A stretch of 64,000 bases of DNA from Catellatospora vulcania (GTDB taxonomy: Bacteria > Actinomycetota > Actinomycetes > Mycobacteriales > Micromonosporaceae), in contig NZ_ML769303.1 of NCBI RefSeq assembly GCF_009720385.1, positions 273,979 to 337,978 of the forward strand, written 5' to 3'. The position numbers were made by a program, and so were the translations under genes. The notes under the pieces were generated by a model. The model was not told the DNA's origin and ran no database searches. It saw only the letters and a program-made list of their open reading frames with translations. Positions 9,165 through 17,204 of this stretch are shown here, piece after piece (position 1 is the stretch's first letter; every line of letters begins with the position of its first letter).

Positions 9165-10771
9165 TGAACCCGAAGACGACGATCCGCCGCACGCTGCCGG
9201 TCGCGGCGCTGGTGGGAGCCGCGCTCGCGCTGCTGCCCGCCCCCGCTTCCGCGCACCCGCTCGGCAACCTGTCCGTCAACCAGCTGGTCGCGCTGACCCT
9301 GCGTCCCGCCGCCGTCGACGCCACCACGGTCCTCGACGTCGCCGAACTGCCCACCCTGCAGCAGCGCGGCACGGTCGACACCTCCGGCGACGGCGTCGCC
9401 GACCCGCCCGAGCTGCGTGCGCACGCCGCGGCCGCGTGCGACGCCTTCGCCCGCGACCTGGCGGTACGCGTCGACGACCGCGCCCTGCGCTGGGCCGTCC
9501 GCTCCGCCGCGATGACCCTCGAACCAGGCTCCGCGGGCCTGCCCACCAGCCGGATCACCTGCACCCTGAGCGCACCCGCACGGCTGGACCGGCCCGCCGT
9601 GCTCACCATCCACAACGGCCACCTCGCCGACCACATCGGCTGGCGGGAGATCACCGCCACCGGCGCGGGCGTCGACCTGCCCGGCTCGCCCGTACCGGCG
9701 CGCAGCACCACGAACGAGCTGCGCGACTACCCCGTCGACCTGCTCGGCTCCCCGCTCGACGTCCGCGACGCCCGCCTGCCCGCCCGCCCCGGCACAGGCA
9801 CGGCGGCGTCCGGCTACCCGGCGACCGGCGCCGTCTCCGGATCGGCGCCTGACCTGGGCGCGCCCGCACGACCCGACGACCCTGCGCCGCTGCGCTGGGC
9901 AGCCTGGACACAGCAGCAGGTCCTGGACGCCGTCGGCGCCGACCGGCTCACCCCGCTCGTCGGCCTCCTCGCCGTCCTGCTCGCCCTGGTGCTCGGGGCA
10001 GGGCACGCGCTGCTGCCCGGACACGGCAAGACCGTGATGGCGGTATACCTGGCCGGTCGTGCGGGCCGCCCGCGCGACGCCCTGACCGTCGGCGCGACCG
10101 TCACCGCGACCCACACCGGCGGCGTCATCGCCCTCGGCCTCCTGCTCACCGCCGTCTCCGGCCTGACCGGCCAGACCGTGCTCGGCTGGCTCGGCCTGGC
10201 CAGCGGCACCATCGTGATCACCGTAGGCCTCGCGATGCTGCTGACCGCGCTGCGCCGCCGTGCCGCCCACAGCCACGCCCACGACACGCACGACCACGAC
10301 ACGCACGACCACGACACGCACGCCCACGACACGCACGACCACGGCTCGCACGCCCATGGCTCGCACGTTCACGGCTTGCATGGGCAGGTGCATCGGCATG
10401 GTCTGTTCGGCCGGGCGCATTCCCACGACGGCAGCCATGCGCAGGGGCCCCCCGGACGCGGGCGGTTCGGGCTCGGGGCGATCGGAGTGGCGGCGGGGCT
10501 GGTGCCGAGTCCGTCCGCGCTGGTCGTGCTGCTGGGCGCGATAGCGCTGGGCCGGACCGGTTTCGGCATCCTGCTCGTGCTCGCCTACGGCCTGGGCATG
10601 GCGGGCACGCTCACCGCGGCCGGGCTGCTACTGCTCAAGGTTCGCGACCGCTGGGCGGGGCGGTTCGACCGATTCCGTCGCATCCGCCTGGCGGGACCCT
10701 ACGCCGCGAGCGCGATGGTGCTGCTCGTCGGCGTCGGCCTGGCCGCTCGTGCGGCGACGCTGGTGGCCTGA
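9164..10771 (+). CDS. NicO/RcnA-type nickel-cobalt transporter with N-terminal exported domain
   Basis: A 535-residue protein. A signal peptide (to about residue 29, ASAHPLGN) leads into an exported domain of about 230 residues, then six or more membrane helices. The first helix holds GAGHALLPGHGKT and the second TATHTGG, the histidine motifs of the NicO/RcnA metal-transporter family. Between helices is a striking His/Asp repeat (about residues 368-425, HDTHDHDTHDHDTH and variants), a probable metal sensor or buffer. The ATG at 9164 overlaps the TPR stop by one base. Nickel or cobalt is expected; direction (import or export) is unclear because RcnA relatives export while the operon context could suit either. 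Confidence 0.87.
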   Translation: MNPKTTIRRTLPVAALVGAALALLPAPASAHPLGNLSVNQLVALTLRPAAVDATTVLDVAELPTLQQRGTVDTSGDGVADPPELRAHAAAACDAFARDLAVRVDDRALRWAVRSAAMTLEPGSAGLPTSRITCTLSAPARLDRPAVLTIHNGHLADHIGWREITATGAGVDLPGSPVPARSTTNELRDYPVDLLGSPLDVRDARLPARPGTGTAASGYPATGAVSGSAPDLGAPARPDDPAPLRWAAWTQQQVLDAVGADRLTPLVGLLAVLLALVLGAGHALLPGHGKTVMAVYLAGRAGRPRDALTVGATVTATHTGGVIALGLLLTAVSGLTGQTVLGWLGLASGTIVITVGLAMLLTALRRRAAHSHAHDTHDHDTHDHDTHAHDTHDHGSHAHGSHVHGLHGQVHRHGLFGRAHSHDGSHAQGPPGRGRFGLGAIGVAAGLVPSPSALVVLLGAIALGRTGFGILLVLAYGLGMAGTLTAAGLLLLKVRDRWAGRFDRFRRIRLAGPYAASAMVLLVGVGLAARAATLVA

Positions 10772-10938
10772 TCGCGGTTTTCGAAACCTGCGAACCGCAC
10801 ACCCGTTGAGGTCACGGCGCTGCCTGGGCGGCCGATTCCGAGGTCGCCGGGTCGCAACGGAGGCGCTGGGATTCGAGGTGCTCGTGTGCCCGAGTGGGTG
10901 GCCGGCTCGGGCAGGTGTGATTGCCGCTCGGGCACGGC

Positions 10939-12294
10939 CTAGGGCCGCAGGTGGTAGGTGTTGCGGCGGGGACTCCGGGTGACGTCCACGTAGCTGGGCG
11001 GGACGAACTCGGGTCGCCGGTCGTGGCCGAGCCGAACCTGCCAGTCCTCGTGGTGGACGACGCGATGGTGGTGCCCGCACAGCAGCACGGAGTTGTCGAG
11101 GTCGGTCGGGCCGCCGTCCGCCCAGTGGCGGATGTGGTGGCCCTGGCACCAGCGCGGTGGGCGGTCGCAGCCGGGGAAGGCGCAGCCTCGGTCGCGCAGG
11201 ACGAGTGCTCGGCGCAGGGCTCCGGTGACGAGGCGGCGGGTCCGGCCGAGATCGAGCAGTCGTCCGCCGCCGCCGAGCACGGCGGGGATGACCTGGGCGT
11301 CGCAGGCTACGCGGCGGACGGTCTCAGGAGTGAGCGTCGCGCCGTCGTCGAGCAGCCCCGCGCCGGTGCGTCGGACGAGGTCGCCGTAGTCGACGGTGAT
11401 GACGAGTTGTGGGCGGTCACCGCCGTTGTCGGGCAGTTCGCCGGAGGCGAGAACGCGGCGGCAGACCTCGGTGAGGGCGTCGGCTCTCCGCTGACCGGCG
11501 GTGCGCATGTCGCGGGTGCTGTCGGACGCGCGATGGCCGGCCCATGCGATGTCGTCGGCACGTCCGGCGCTGCCGTCGCCCAGGAGGTGACCGCCGAGGG
11601 TGGTCCGGGGGTGCGCGGGATCGAGGACACCGGGCCGGGCGAGAGGATCGAGGGCGGCGGTGATGACGGCGGCGGCTTCGGTGTCGAGCCAGCCGGTCAC
11701 GCGTACGCGCCCGCTGCGGTCGGGGCTGAGGGTGAGCGTGCGGGTGGCGTGGGCGCGTTCCTCCTGCGCGGCCAGCGCCTCGCGTTCGTGCTCCTCGGCG
11801 GCGTCGGGGGCGACGTGGGTGAGGATGCGCTCGCCGAAGCGGCGCAGGATGGACGGCTCGAACTGGGCCGCGAATCCGATCAACGCGGTCTCGGCCTTCG
11901 CCGTGGTCTCCAGTTCCGATGCGGTGGGCAGTGCCTCAAGGGCCTGGGCGATGACGGCAGCCTGCTCGGTGTTGATGGTTCCGGCGGCGAGGGCTTCGGC
12001 GGTGGCGGGAAGACGGTCCAGGGCTCGGGCGAGGTCGACGGTCTGCCTGGCGCCGCGTATGCCGATACGCCAGTGCTCACGCAGCCAGACCGCCGTGCTG
12101 GAGGCACCATGGGCGGCCGGGACGGCACGGGCGTCGAGTTCGCGGACGAGGGACAGCTCCACGGCTGCCAGGCGTTCCCGCAGGCCTCGCGCGGAGTCGA
12201 GCGTGGTGATCAGCTCGGCGTCGGTCAGCGGCCAAGCGGGTGCATCGGCGCAAGCGGCGACTGCTCGCCCTGCCTGCGTCAACGCCTCCCACAT
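10939..12294 (-). CDS. DUF222 / HNH endonuclease (13E12-repeat family)
   Basis: A 451-residue protein with a helical DUF222 domain (about residues 25-300) and a C-terminal HNH nuclease domain. The latter has CAFPGC and CQGHHIRHW followed by GGPTDLDNSVLLCGHHH, giving the paired cysteines and catalytic histidines of the fold. These proteins are abundant, multi-copy and often strain-variable in actinobacteria, and are thought to act on DNA in mobile or defence settings. It starts at ATG 12294 and has no operon partner. The 167 bases downstream to the NicO gene hold only weak dyads. Confidence 0.88.
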   Translation of the reverse strand: MWEALTQAGRAVAACADAPAWPLTDAELITTLDSARGLRERLAAVELSLVRELDARAVPAAHGASSTAVWLREHWRIGIRGARQTVDLARALDRLPATAEALAAGTINTEQAAVIAQALEALPTASELETTAKAETALIGFAAQFEPSILRRFGERILTHVAPDAAEEHEREALAAQEERAHATRTLTLSPDRSGRVRVTGWLDTEAAAVITAALDPLARPGVLDPAHPRTTLGGHLLGDGSAGRADDIAWAGHRASDSTRDMRTAGQRRADALTEVCRRVLASGELPDNGGDRPQLVITVDYGDLVRRTGAGLLDDGATLTPETVRRVACDAQVIPAVLGGGGRLLDLGRTRRLVTGALRRALVLRDRGCAFPGCDRPPRWCQGHHIRHWADGGPTDLDNSVLLCGHHHRVVHHEDWQVRLGHDRRPEFVPPSYVDVTRSPRRNTYHLRP

Positions 12295-12326
12295 GACTCC
12301 ATTTTAGAACTCACGTACGACATCAT

Positions 12327-12542
12327 TCAGCCACGATGATCAATGGTGGCGACGGCGAGGACGTCGGGGACCACGGGCCCGGCCGGCAGGTCGACCTTGC
12401 CGCCCACGCCGGACAGCAGGCCCGCGGCGTGCGCCTCCTGCTCGGCGCGCTTGATGAGCAGCCAGCGGCCGTCGCGATGCAGGTGGACCTCGACGTTGAC
12501 GACGAATGCGGGACGCCCGCCGGGGGTGAGTTGTTCGATCAT
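12327..12542 (-). pseudogene. Truncated NUDIX hydrolase remnant
   Basis: The 71-codon frame begins like an intact NUDIX hydrolase (FVVNVEVHLHRDGRWLLIKRAEQ, then AAGLLSGVGGKVDLPAGPV), which matches the first strand and the GG start of the Nudix box. The catalytic REXXEEXGU part is missing: after GGKVD the frame runs into DVLAVATIDHRG and stops. About two thirds of a normal 140-160 residue domain is gone. It lies between the HNH gene and the guanidine operon terminator, and its end abuts the HNH start region. I read it as a deletion remnant, although expression of the short peptide is not excluded. Confidence 0.6.
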
Positions 12543-12588
12543 CAACGCACCCTATGACGGTCAGGCAACGCCGTGGGCCGCGCGTGAA

Positions 12589-12624
12589 GCGCCGGCCGCG
12601 GCGGCATCCCGCTGCGGCCGGCGC
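12589..12624 (-). terminator. Terminator hairpin of the guanidine operon
   Basis: Arms GCGCCGGCCGC (12589-12599) and GCGGCCGGCGC (12614-12624) are perfect 11-base complements, just past the ATPase stop on the minus strand. Confidence 0.72.
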
Positions 12625-12636
12625 CCGGACAGGCCG

Positions 12637-13416
12637 TCAGGCCTGGTGGTGGTAGAGCCGGACCAGGTCCTCGATCTCGGCGCGTACGCCCAGGAAGGCG
12701 GCGTCGCGTTTGACGGTGAGGTCGCGTTCGCCGGGCAGCGGGACGGTCACGTCGGCGGCGACGCGGCCGGGGTTGCTGGCCAGGGTGATGACGCGCTGGC
12801 CGAGGAAGACGGCCTCCTCCACGTCGTGGGTGACCATGATGACGGTGGTGCCGCACTCGTGCCACAGGCGGCGGATGAACAGCTGCATGTCCTCCTTGGT
12901 CTGCACGTCGAGCGCGCCGAACGGCTCGTCGAGCAGCAGCACCTCGGGTTCGCAGGCCAGCGCGCGGGCGATGGCGACGCGCTGGCGCTGGCCGCCGGAC
13001 AGCTGCCGGGGCAGCGCGTGGCGCAGCCCGGTCAGGCCGGTCGCGGCGAGGTAGTGGTCGACGCGGGCGGCGCGCTCGCCGCGGCTCAGCGGCAGCAGTT
13101 CCAGTCCGAACGCGACGTTGCGTTCGACGGTGCGCCAGGGGTAGACGGCGCCGGTCTGGAAGACCATGCCGCGGTCGGGTCCGGGGCCGGCGACGGGAAC
13201 CCCGTCGAGCAGGACCTCGCCGGTGGTGGGCCGGGACAGGCCCGCGATCAGGGAGAGCAGCGTGGACTTGCCGGAGCCGGACGCGCCGACCACGCACACG
13301 AACGAGCCGCGGGCGACCTCCAGGTCGATGTCCTCCAGCGCGCGCACCTGCTCCCAGCCGCGGGTGAAGTCCTTGCCGACGGCCTTCAGGCACAGCGTCC
13401 CGGTCACGAGGTCCAC
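12637..13416 (-). CDS. ABC transporter ATP-binding protein, SsuB/TauB type (guanidine operon)
   Basis: A 259-residue ATPase of the nitrate/sulfonate/taurine import family: Walker A GASGSGKST (about 44-52), signature LSGGQRQR, Walker B VLLLDEPFGALD, H-loop VTHDVEEA. It is the last gene of the riboswitch-led operon and should drive the permease upstream. The start is GTG 13416 (VDLVTGTLCL); GTG 13407 is a possible alternative. The sequence around this start is a near copy of the sequence at the permease stop 50 bases earlier (see the duplication at 13403-13472). This duplication explains why these two genes have a 37-base gap while the other junction inside the operon overlaps. Confidence 0.9.
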   Translation of the reverse strand: MDLVTGTLCLKAVGKDFTRGWEQVRALEDIDLEVARGSFVCVVGASGSGKSTLLSLIAGLSRPTTGEVLLDGVPVAGPGPDRGMVFQTGAVYPWRTVERNVAFGLELLPLSRGERAARVDHYLAATGLTGLRHALPRQLSGGQRQRVAIARALACEPEVLLLDEPFGALDVQTKEDMQLFIRRLWHECGTTVIMVTHDVEEAVFLGQRVITLASNPGRVAADVTVPLPGERDLTVKRDAAFLGVRAEIEDLVRLYHHQA

Positions 13417-13472
13417 CTTCCGGCCGTGCCGCCTCGGCGCGGCGGAGTTCTCGTCACGAGGTCCACCTGCCG
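13403..13472 (-). repeat. Direct duplication at the permease/ATPase junction
   Basis: A block of about 19 bases (minus-strand core GGTGGACCTCGTGAC) occurs at 13403-13421 and 13453-13471, a 50-base period. The distal copy holds the permease stop and an out-of-frame GTG. The proximal copy holds the ATPase start. Reading from the distal GTG gives a 20-codon frame that ends in RWTS-stop, the same end as the permease. Confidence 0.75.
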
Positions 13473-14488
13473 ACCCGGTCGCGCAGCAGGCGCAGCGCGA
13501 TGTCGATGGTGAGGCCGATCAGCGCGATGACCACGAGGACCGCGAAGATGCGGTCGATCTGGTTGAAGCGCTGCGACCGCACGATGCGGTAGCCGAGGCC
13601 CTCCTCGGCCGCGAACAGCTCGGCGACGACCACGAAGTTCCAGGCCGCGGCCGCGTTGACCCGGATCGCGTCGAGGATGCCGGGCAGCGAGTGCGGGATG
13701 ACGACCTTGCGCAGCACCTCTCCGCGCCGGGCGCCGAGGGTGTACGACACGTCGACGAGCGCGCCCGGTATCCGGCGTACCGCGTCGGCGGTCATCAGGG
13801 TGTTGAAGAAGACGGTGCCGAGGAACAGCAGCGCCACCTTCGACATCTCGTCGATGCCCAGCCACAGCGCCAGCAGCGGGATGAACGCGCTCGCCGGCAG
13901 GTAGCGCAGCAGGCCGATGACCGGCTCGAACGCGGCCCGCCCGGCCTGGAACGCGCCCATCGCGATGCCGAGCGGCACCGAGACCGCCACGGCCAGCCCG
14001 AAGCCGAGCAGCACCCGTCTGATGCTGGCGACGGTGTCGCCGAGCAGCAGCCCGTCCCGGGCCAGGTCCAGCCCGGCCGCCCAGGCCTGGGCGGGTGACG
14101 GCAGGTAGTCGGGACGGCCGTCGATGACGGTGCTGAGCAGTTGCCACAGCGCGAGCGGCACGAGCACCGACAGCGCGGTCAGCGCCAGCCGGGACGGCCG
14201 CGGGATCGGGGTGCGGATCGCGAAGACCCGCGGCACACGGCGCGGCGGCTGCCGCCGGGGCAGCGGCGCGAACGCCGCCGCCCCGGCTCCCGTGCCGGCG
14301 TGCACCGCGACGGCCGCGCCGTCGGCCGCGGCGGTGTCGCCGGTCAGGTCCAGGTGTGCCGCGGACGGATCGCCCGCGGCGGGCGGGCTCTCCCGCGACG
14401 CGGCGTCAGCGGCGGCGAGCGGGCCGGCCGTGCCCGGCCCGCCTGGGCTGCCGGCCGGCTCCGGCCCACCCTCGGTGAGCACGCTCAT
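13454..14488 (-). CDS. ABC transporter permease, SsuC type (guanidine operon)
   Basis: A 344-residue inner-membrane permease. Residues 1-95 form an unusual hydrophilic Ala/Pro/Gly-rich N-terminus. About six membrane helices follow, with the binding-protein-dependent transport (EAA) loop near SYTLGARRGEVLRKVVIPHSLP. The family is the nitrate/sulfonate/bicarbonate one. The ATG at 14488 overlaps the stop of the binding-protein gene (ATGA). Given the guanidine riboswitch and guanidine hydrolase in the same transcript, the transporter probably imports guanidine or a guanidino compound; the substrate is inferred from context only. Confidence 0.88.
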   Translation of the reverse strand: MSVLTEGGPEPAGSPGGPGTAGPLAAADAASRESPPAAGDPSAAHLDLTGDTAAADGAAVAVHAGTGAGAAAFAPLPRRQPPRRVPRVFAIRTPIPRPSRLALTALSVLVPLALWQLLSTVIDGRPDYLPSPAQAWAAGLDLARDGLLLGDTVASIRRVLLGFGLAVAVSVPLGIAMGAFQAGRAAFEPVIGLLRYLPASAFIPLLALWLGIDEMSKVALLFLGTVFFNTLMTADAVRRIPGALVDVSYTLGARRGEVLRKVVIPHSLPGILDAIRVNAAAAWNFVVVAELFAAEEGLGYRIVRSQRFNQIDRIFAVLVVIALIGLTIDIALRLLRDRVGRWTS

Positions 14489-15492
14489 GGCGATACCGCC
14501 TGGACGAACTTGGGTTCGAGCAGGCCGTCCAGCGGGGGTGCGGTGTCGACGAGCTTCGCCGAGACCATGAACTCGGCGATCGACTTCGCCTGGAAGTCGA
14601 GGTTGGCGGGGGTCGAGCCGGGCGTGAACGCGGCCAGGTTCTGCTCCCGGGTGAAGATCGTCGTACCGGCGTCGTACGACTTGTAGTCGGCGGCGCTGAC
14701 CCCGGCCTTCTTCGCCATGACGTCGATCGCGGCGTCCGGGTTGGCCTTGATCCAGGCCAGGGTGTCGAACCAGGTCTTCACCACGGCCTGCACCTCGGTC
14801 GGGTGGTCCTTGACGAACGCGGTGGTGAAGACCAGGTGGTCGGGGATCGCGCCGGGGAAGTCGGCGCTGGTGGCGATGGCCTTGCTGCCCGCCAGGCCGA
14901 GCGCGGTCGTGGTGAACGGGGCGAACGCGCCCACCGCGTCGACCTCGCCGGTGGTGAAGGCCGCCGCGGCGGCGTCGGTCAGCATCGGCTTGAGCTGGAT
15001 GTCGGCCTCGGTCAGCCCGGCCGTCTTCAGCGCGAGCAGCAGCAGGTAGTGGTCGACGGTGCCCTGCTCGACGGCGACCCGCTTGCCTTTCAGGTCGGCG
15101 AGCGTGTTGATGCCGGGCTTGGCGATGATCTGGTCGTTGCCGGTGGAGTTGTCGTTGACCAGCACGATGGTCTGCTGTGCGCCGCCGCTGACCGAGGTCA
15201 GGGTGTCGCCCAGGGTCTGGCTGTTGGCGCTGAGGTTGCCGGTGGCCAGCGCGGTGAGGCTGTCGGTGTAGCTGTCGAAGTACTTCAGCTCGACGGTGAC
15301 GCCGTTCTTGGCGAACAGGCCCTGCTCCTGGGCGACCTGCCAGGGGAACCAGCCGGGCCAGGCGCTGAAGCCGAGCACGACGGTGGCGGGCGCGCCCGGT
15401 GCGGGCTCGTCCGCGCCGCAGGCGGTGGCGGGCAGGACCAGCGCGGCGACGGCGGTGACAGCCGCGAGGCGGTGGCGGAAACGACGGTTCAT
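14485..15492 (-). CDS. NMT1/SsuA-like substrate-binding lipoprotein (guanidine operon)
   Basis: A 335-residue lipoprotein: signal peptide with a lipobox ending at Cys25 (ATAC), then a periplasmic-binding fold beginning VVLGFSAWPGWFPWQVA, typical of the SsuA/TauA/NrtA class. The chain contains LADLKGKRVAVEQGTVDHYLL and the TTGEVDAVGAFAPF segment. It is the second gene of the riboswitch-led operon, 27 bases after the hydrolase stop. It should capture the substrate outside the membrane and pass it to the permease. Relatives beside guanidine-I riboswitches are thought to bind guanidine or related guanidino compounds; the ligand here is inferred. Confidence 0.88.
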   Translation of the reverse strand: MNRRFRHRLAAVTAVAALVLPATACGADEPAPGAPATVVLGFSAWPGWFPWQVAQEQGLFAKNGVTVELKYFDSYTDSLTALATGNLSANSQTLGDTLTSVSGGAQQTIVLVNDNSTGNDQIIAKPGINTLADLKGKRVAVEQGTVDHYLLLLALKTAGLTEADIQLKPMLTDAAAAAFTTGEVDAVGAFAPFTTTALGLAGSKAIATSADFPGAIPDHLVFTTAFVKDHPTEVQAVVKTWFDTLAWIKANPDAAIDVMAKKAGVSAADYKSYDAGTTIFTREQNLAAFTPGSTPANLDFQAKSIAEFMVSAKLVDTAPPLDGLLEPKFVQAVSP

Positions 15493-15519
15493 GTATGTCT
15501 CCTGGAGGATGCGAGAAGG

Positions 15520-16692
15520 TCAGGAGGTGCGGCGGGGCAGGTGGCCGGCGCGGACGAGGCAGCCGAGCGTGTCGCAGATGACGCGGGTCGCGATGAGCGA
15601 GGTGATGTCGGCGTTGTCGTACGGCGGCGAGCACTCGACGATCTCGATGCCCGCCAGCGGCCGCTCGGCGATGAGCTGGATGAACTTGAGCACCTCGCGG
15701 GGCAGGAAACCGCCCGGCTCGGGCCAGCCGGTGCCGGGCACGAACGCGGCGTCCAGGCAGTCCACGTCGAAGGACAGCCACACCGCCTCGGCCCCGTCCC
15801 AGGCCACTTCGAGGGCGCGTTCGGCGGCGGCCTCGATGCCCATCTCGACGCAGTCGGTGACCGTCATGATCGTGGTGCCGCGCTCCCGGCCCACCTTGAC
15901 GCCGGGCCGCGGGGCCTGCCAGCCGCCGATGCCGATCTGCACCAGGTTCTTCGGCGGCACGTTCGGGATGTCCGTGGCGTGGAACCACGGGGTGGTGTGC
16001 ATCCGCTCGTCGAGGTCGGTCTCCTGGGTGTCGACGTGCCGGTCGAAGTGGATGATGCCGAGGTTGCCCTGCAGGTGCTCGGCGACCCCGCGCACGGTGG
16101 GGTAGCCGATGGAGTGGTCGCCGCCGAGCACGACCGGGAACGCGCCCGAGGCGTACACGTGGCCGACGGCCTTGGAGATCTGGTCGAACGTCTTCTCGAT
16201 GTTGGCGGGGATGGTGAACACGTCACCCAGGTCCGCGATCGTGATCGACTCCCGCAGGTCCACGCCCAGCTCGAAGCTGTACGGGCCGTACAGCGCGGAG
16301 ATGCGCCGGATGCCCTGCGGGCCGAACCGGGTGCCGGGGCGGTAGGTGGTGCCGCCGTCGAACGGCGCGCCCAGCACCGCGACGTCGTACTCGCCGCAGC
16401 GGCGCACGTCCTCCAGGTACGGGGCCTTGAGGAAGGTGTTGATCCCGGCGAAGTGCGGCAGCTCGCCACGGGAGAACGTCGGGATGCGCTTGTCGACGAT
16501 GGAGTCCGCGCCGGGCAGGCCGTATTCGAGGCCCCGGGCGATCTCCTCCTCCCACTTCGTGGTGGGCAGCTCGGCCTCGCGCGCGACGGCGTACGCCGCC
16601 TCGGGGCCGTAGTGCTCGTGCAGGCCGTGCTGCTCGCGCAGGGCGTTGTCGTCGGGCGAGCCGTGGCGGTGATGGTGGTGGGCGAAGCCCAT
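15520..16692 (-). CDS. gdmH: Guanidine hydrolase (ureohydrolase superfamily, GdmH-like)
   Basis: A 390-residue ureohydrolase. It carries WEEEIARGLEYGLPGADS and the metal motifs GGDHS (His193), FDRHVDTQ (Asp217, His219, Asp221) and DVDCLD. FDRHVDTQETDLDERMHTTPW replaces the agmatinase DAHTD motif and follows the nickel-dependent guanidine hydrolase of cyanobacteria (Sll1077, which I recall at similar length). The expected reaction is guanidine plus water to urea plus ammonia. The N-terminus is unusually His-rich (HHHHRHG at residues 5-11, more His to residue 27). Start ATG 16692 has GGAGG six bases upstream. It is the first gene after the guanidine-I riboswitch. No HypA/HypB-like nickel chaperone genes are adjacent. 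Confidence 0.88.
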   Translation of the reverse strand: MGFAHHHHRHGSPDDNALREQHGLHEHYGPEAAYAVAREAELPTTKWEEEIARGLEYGLPGADSIVDKRIPTFSRGELPHFAGINTFLKAPYLEDVRRCGEYDVAVLGAPFDGGTTYRPGTRFGPQGIRRISALYGPYSFELGVDLRESITIADLGDVFTIPANIEKTFDQISKAVGHVYASGAFPVVLGGDHSIGYPTVRGVAEHLQGNLGIIHFDRHVDTQETDLDERMHTTPWFHATDIPNVPPKNLVQIGIGGWQAPRPGVKVGRERGTTIMTVTDCVEMGIEAAAERALEVAWDGAEAVWLSFDVDCLDAAFVPGTGWPEPGGFLPREVLKFIQLIAERPLAGIEIVECSPPYDNADITSLIATRVICDTLGCLVRAGHLPRRTS

Positions 16693-16741
16693 GGGGCGCC
16701 TCCGAGACGAGGAGCCTGGCCGCGAAACAGCCAGGTGTTCG

Positions 16742-16866
16742 GCTGTCTCCCGGGCTTTTGTCCCGCCGTGGAACGGCCACGCCGCTGCGCGGGCCGCCTG
16801 CGCCTCTCGGACCAGGCCCGTCCGGCGACCCGTAACGACAGGGCCGGAACGGCGGAACCCTAGGCG
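16742..16866 (-). ncRNA. Guanidine-I (ykkC) riboswitch
   Basis: On the minus strand the leader runs CTAGGGTTCCGCC, then CTGGTCCGAGAGGCGC, a variable GC-rich arm, and CGGCGGGACAAAAGCCCGGG followed by AGACAGC. These are the three conserved blocks of the guanidine-I/ykkC aptamer in order and spacing. The aptamer ends about 50 bases before the hydrolase ATG. The bases between can form hairpins close to the GGAGG, which fits control of either termination or ribosome access. The genes it controls (guanidine hydrolase and importer) match the ligand. Confidence 0.92.
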
Positions 16867-16992
16867 CGCCTCACCTTCGGTGAGTCACCGTGGATTACAT
16901 CGGCGAATGGTTTCCCCTCGATGTCGCCGCCGTTGCCGGGCCGTGACCGCCGTCCCGACCGCGCCGACGGGCCGTCCCGCGTCCGCTGCCGT

Positions 16993-17154
16993 TAGGATCG
17001 GACCGGCGGCAGGGAGGAACTCGGGGAAGAGCCGAGACGGTCCCGCCACTGTGACCGGGGAGCCCGTCCCCACCCCGTCGACACGCTGTCGAGGCCACCG
17101 CAAGGGAAGGCCCGGGGCCGGGCGTTGATCCGGGAGTCAGGAGACTCCGGCCGC
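16993..17154 (+). ncRNA. Cobalamin riboswitch upstream of cobN
   Basis: It contains the B12 box GCCACTGTGACCGGGGAGC (17045-17063) and, about 70 bases later, the conserved 3-prime block CCGGGAGTCAGGAGACTCCGG. Upstream GGGAGGAACTCGG and GAGCCGAGACGG form the expected arm. Boundaries are approximate. The cobN start is 50 bases downstream behind AGGAGG. It should repress cobN when adenosylcobalamin is plentiful. Confidence 0.92.
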
Positions 17155-17204
17155 CGCATCGACTCTGCTACCGGGGCGCGGACCCCGACAGGAGGTACGC
17201 GGCC

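Noticed and set aside
10772-10938. Terminator or small RNA after the NicO gene
   Set aside because: GCGGTT/AACCGC and GCCCGAG-type dyads are short and imperfect; not strong enough to list.
12327-12542. A functional small NUDIX enzyme
   Set aside because: The catalytic REXXEEXGU box is missing, so I call it a remnant.
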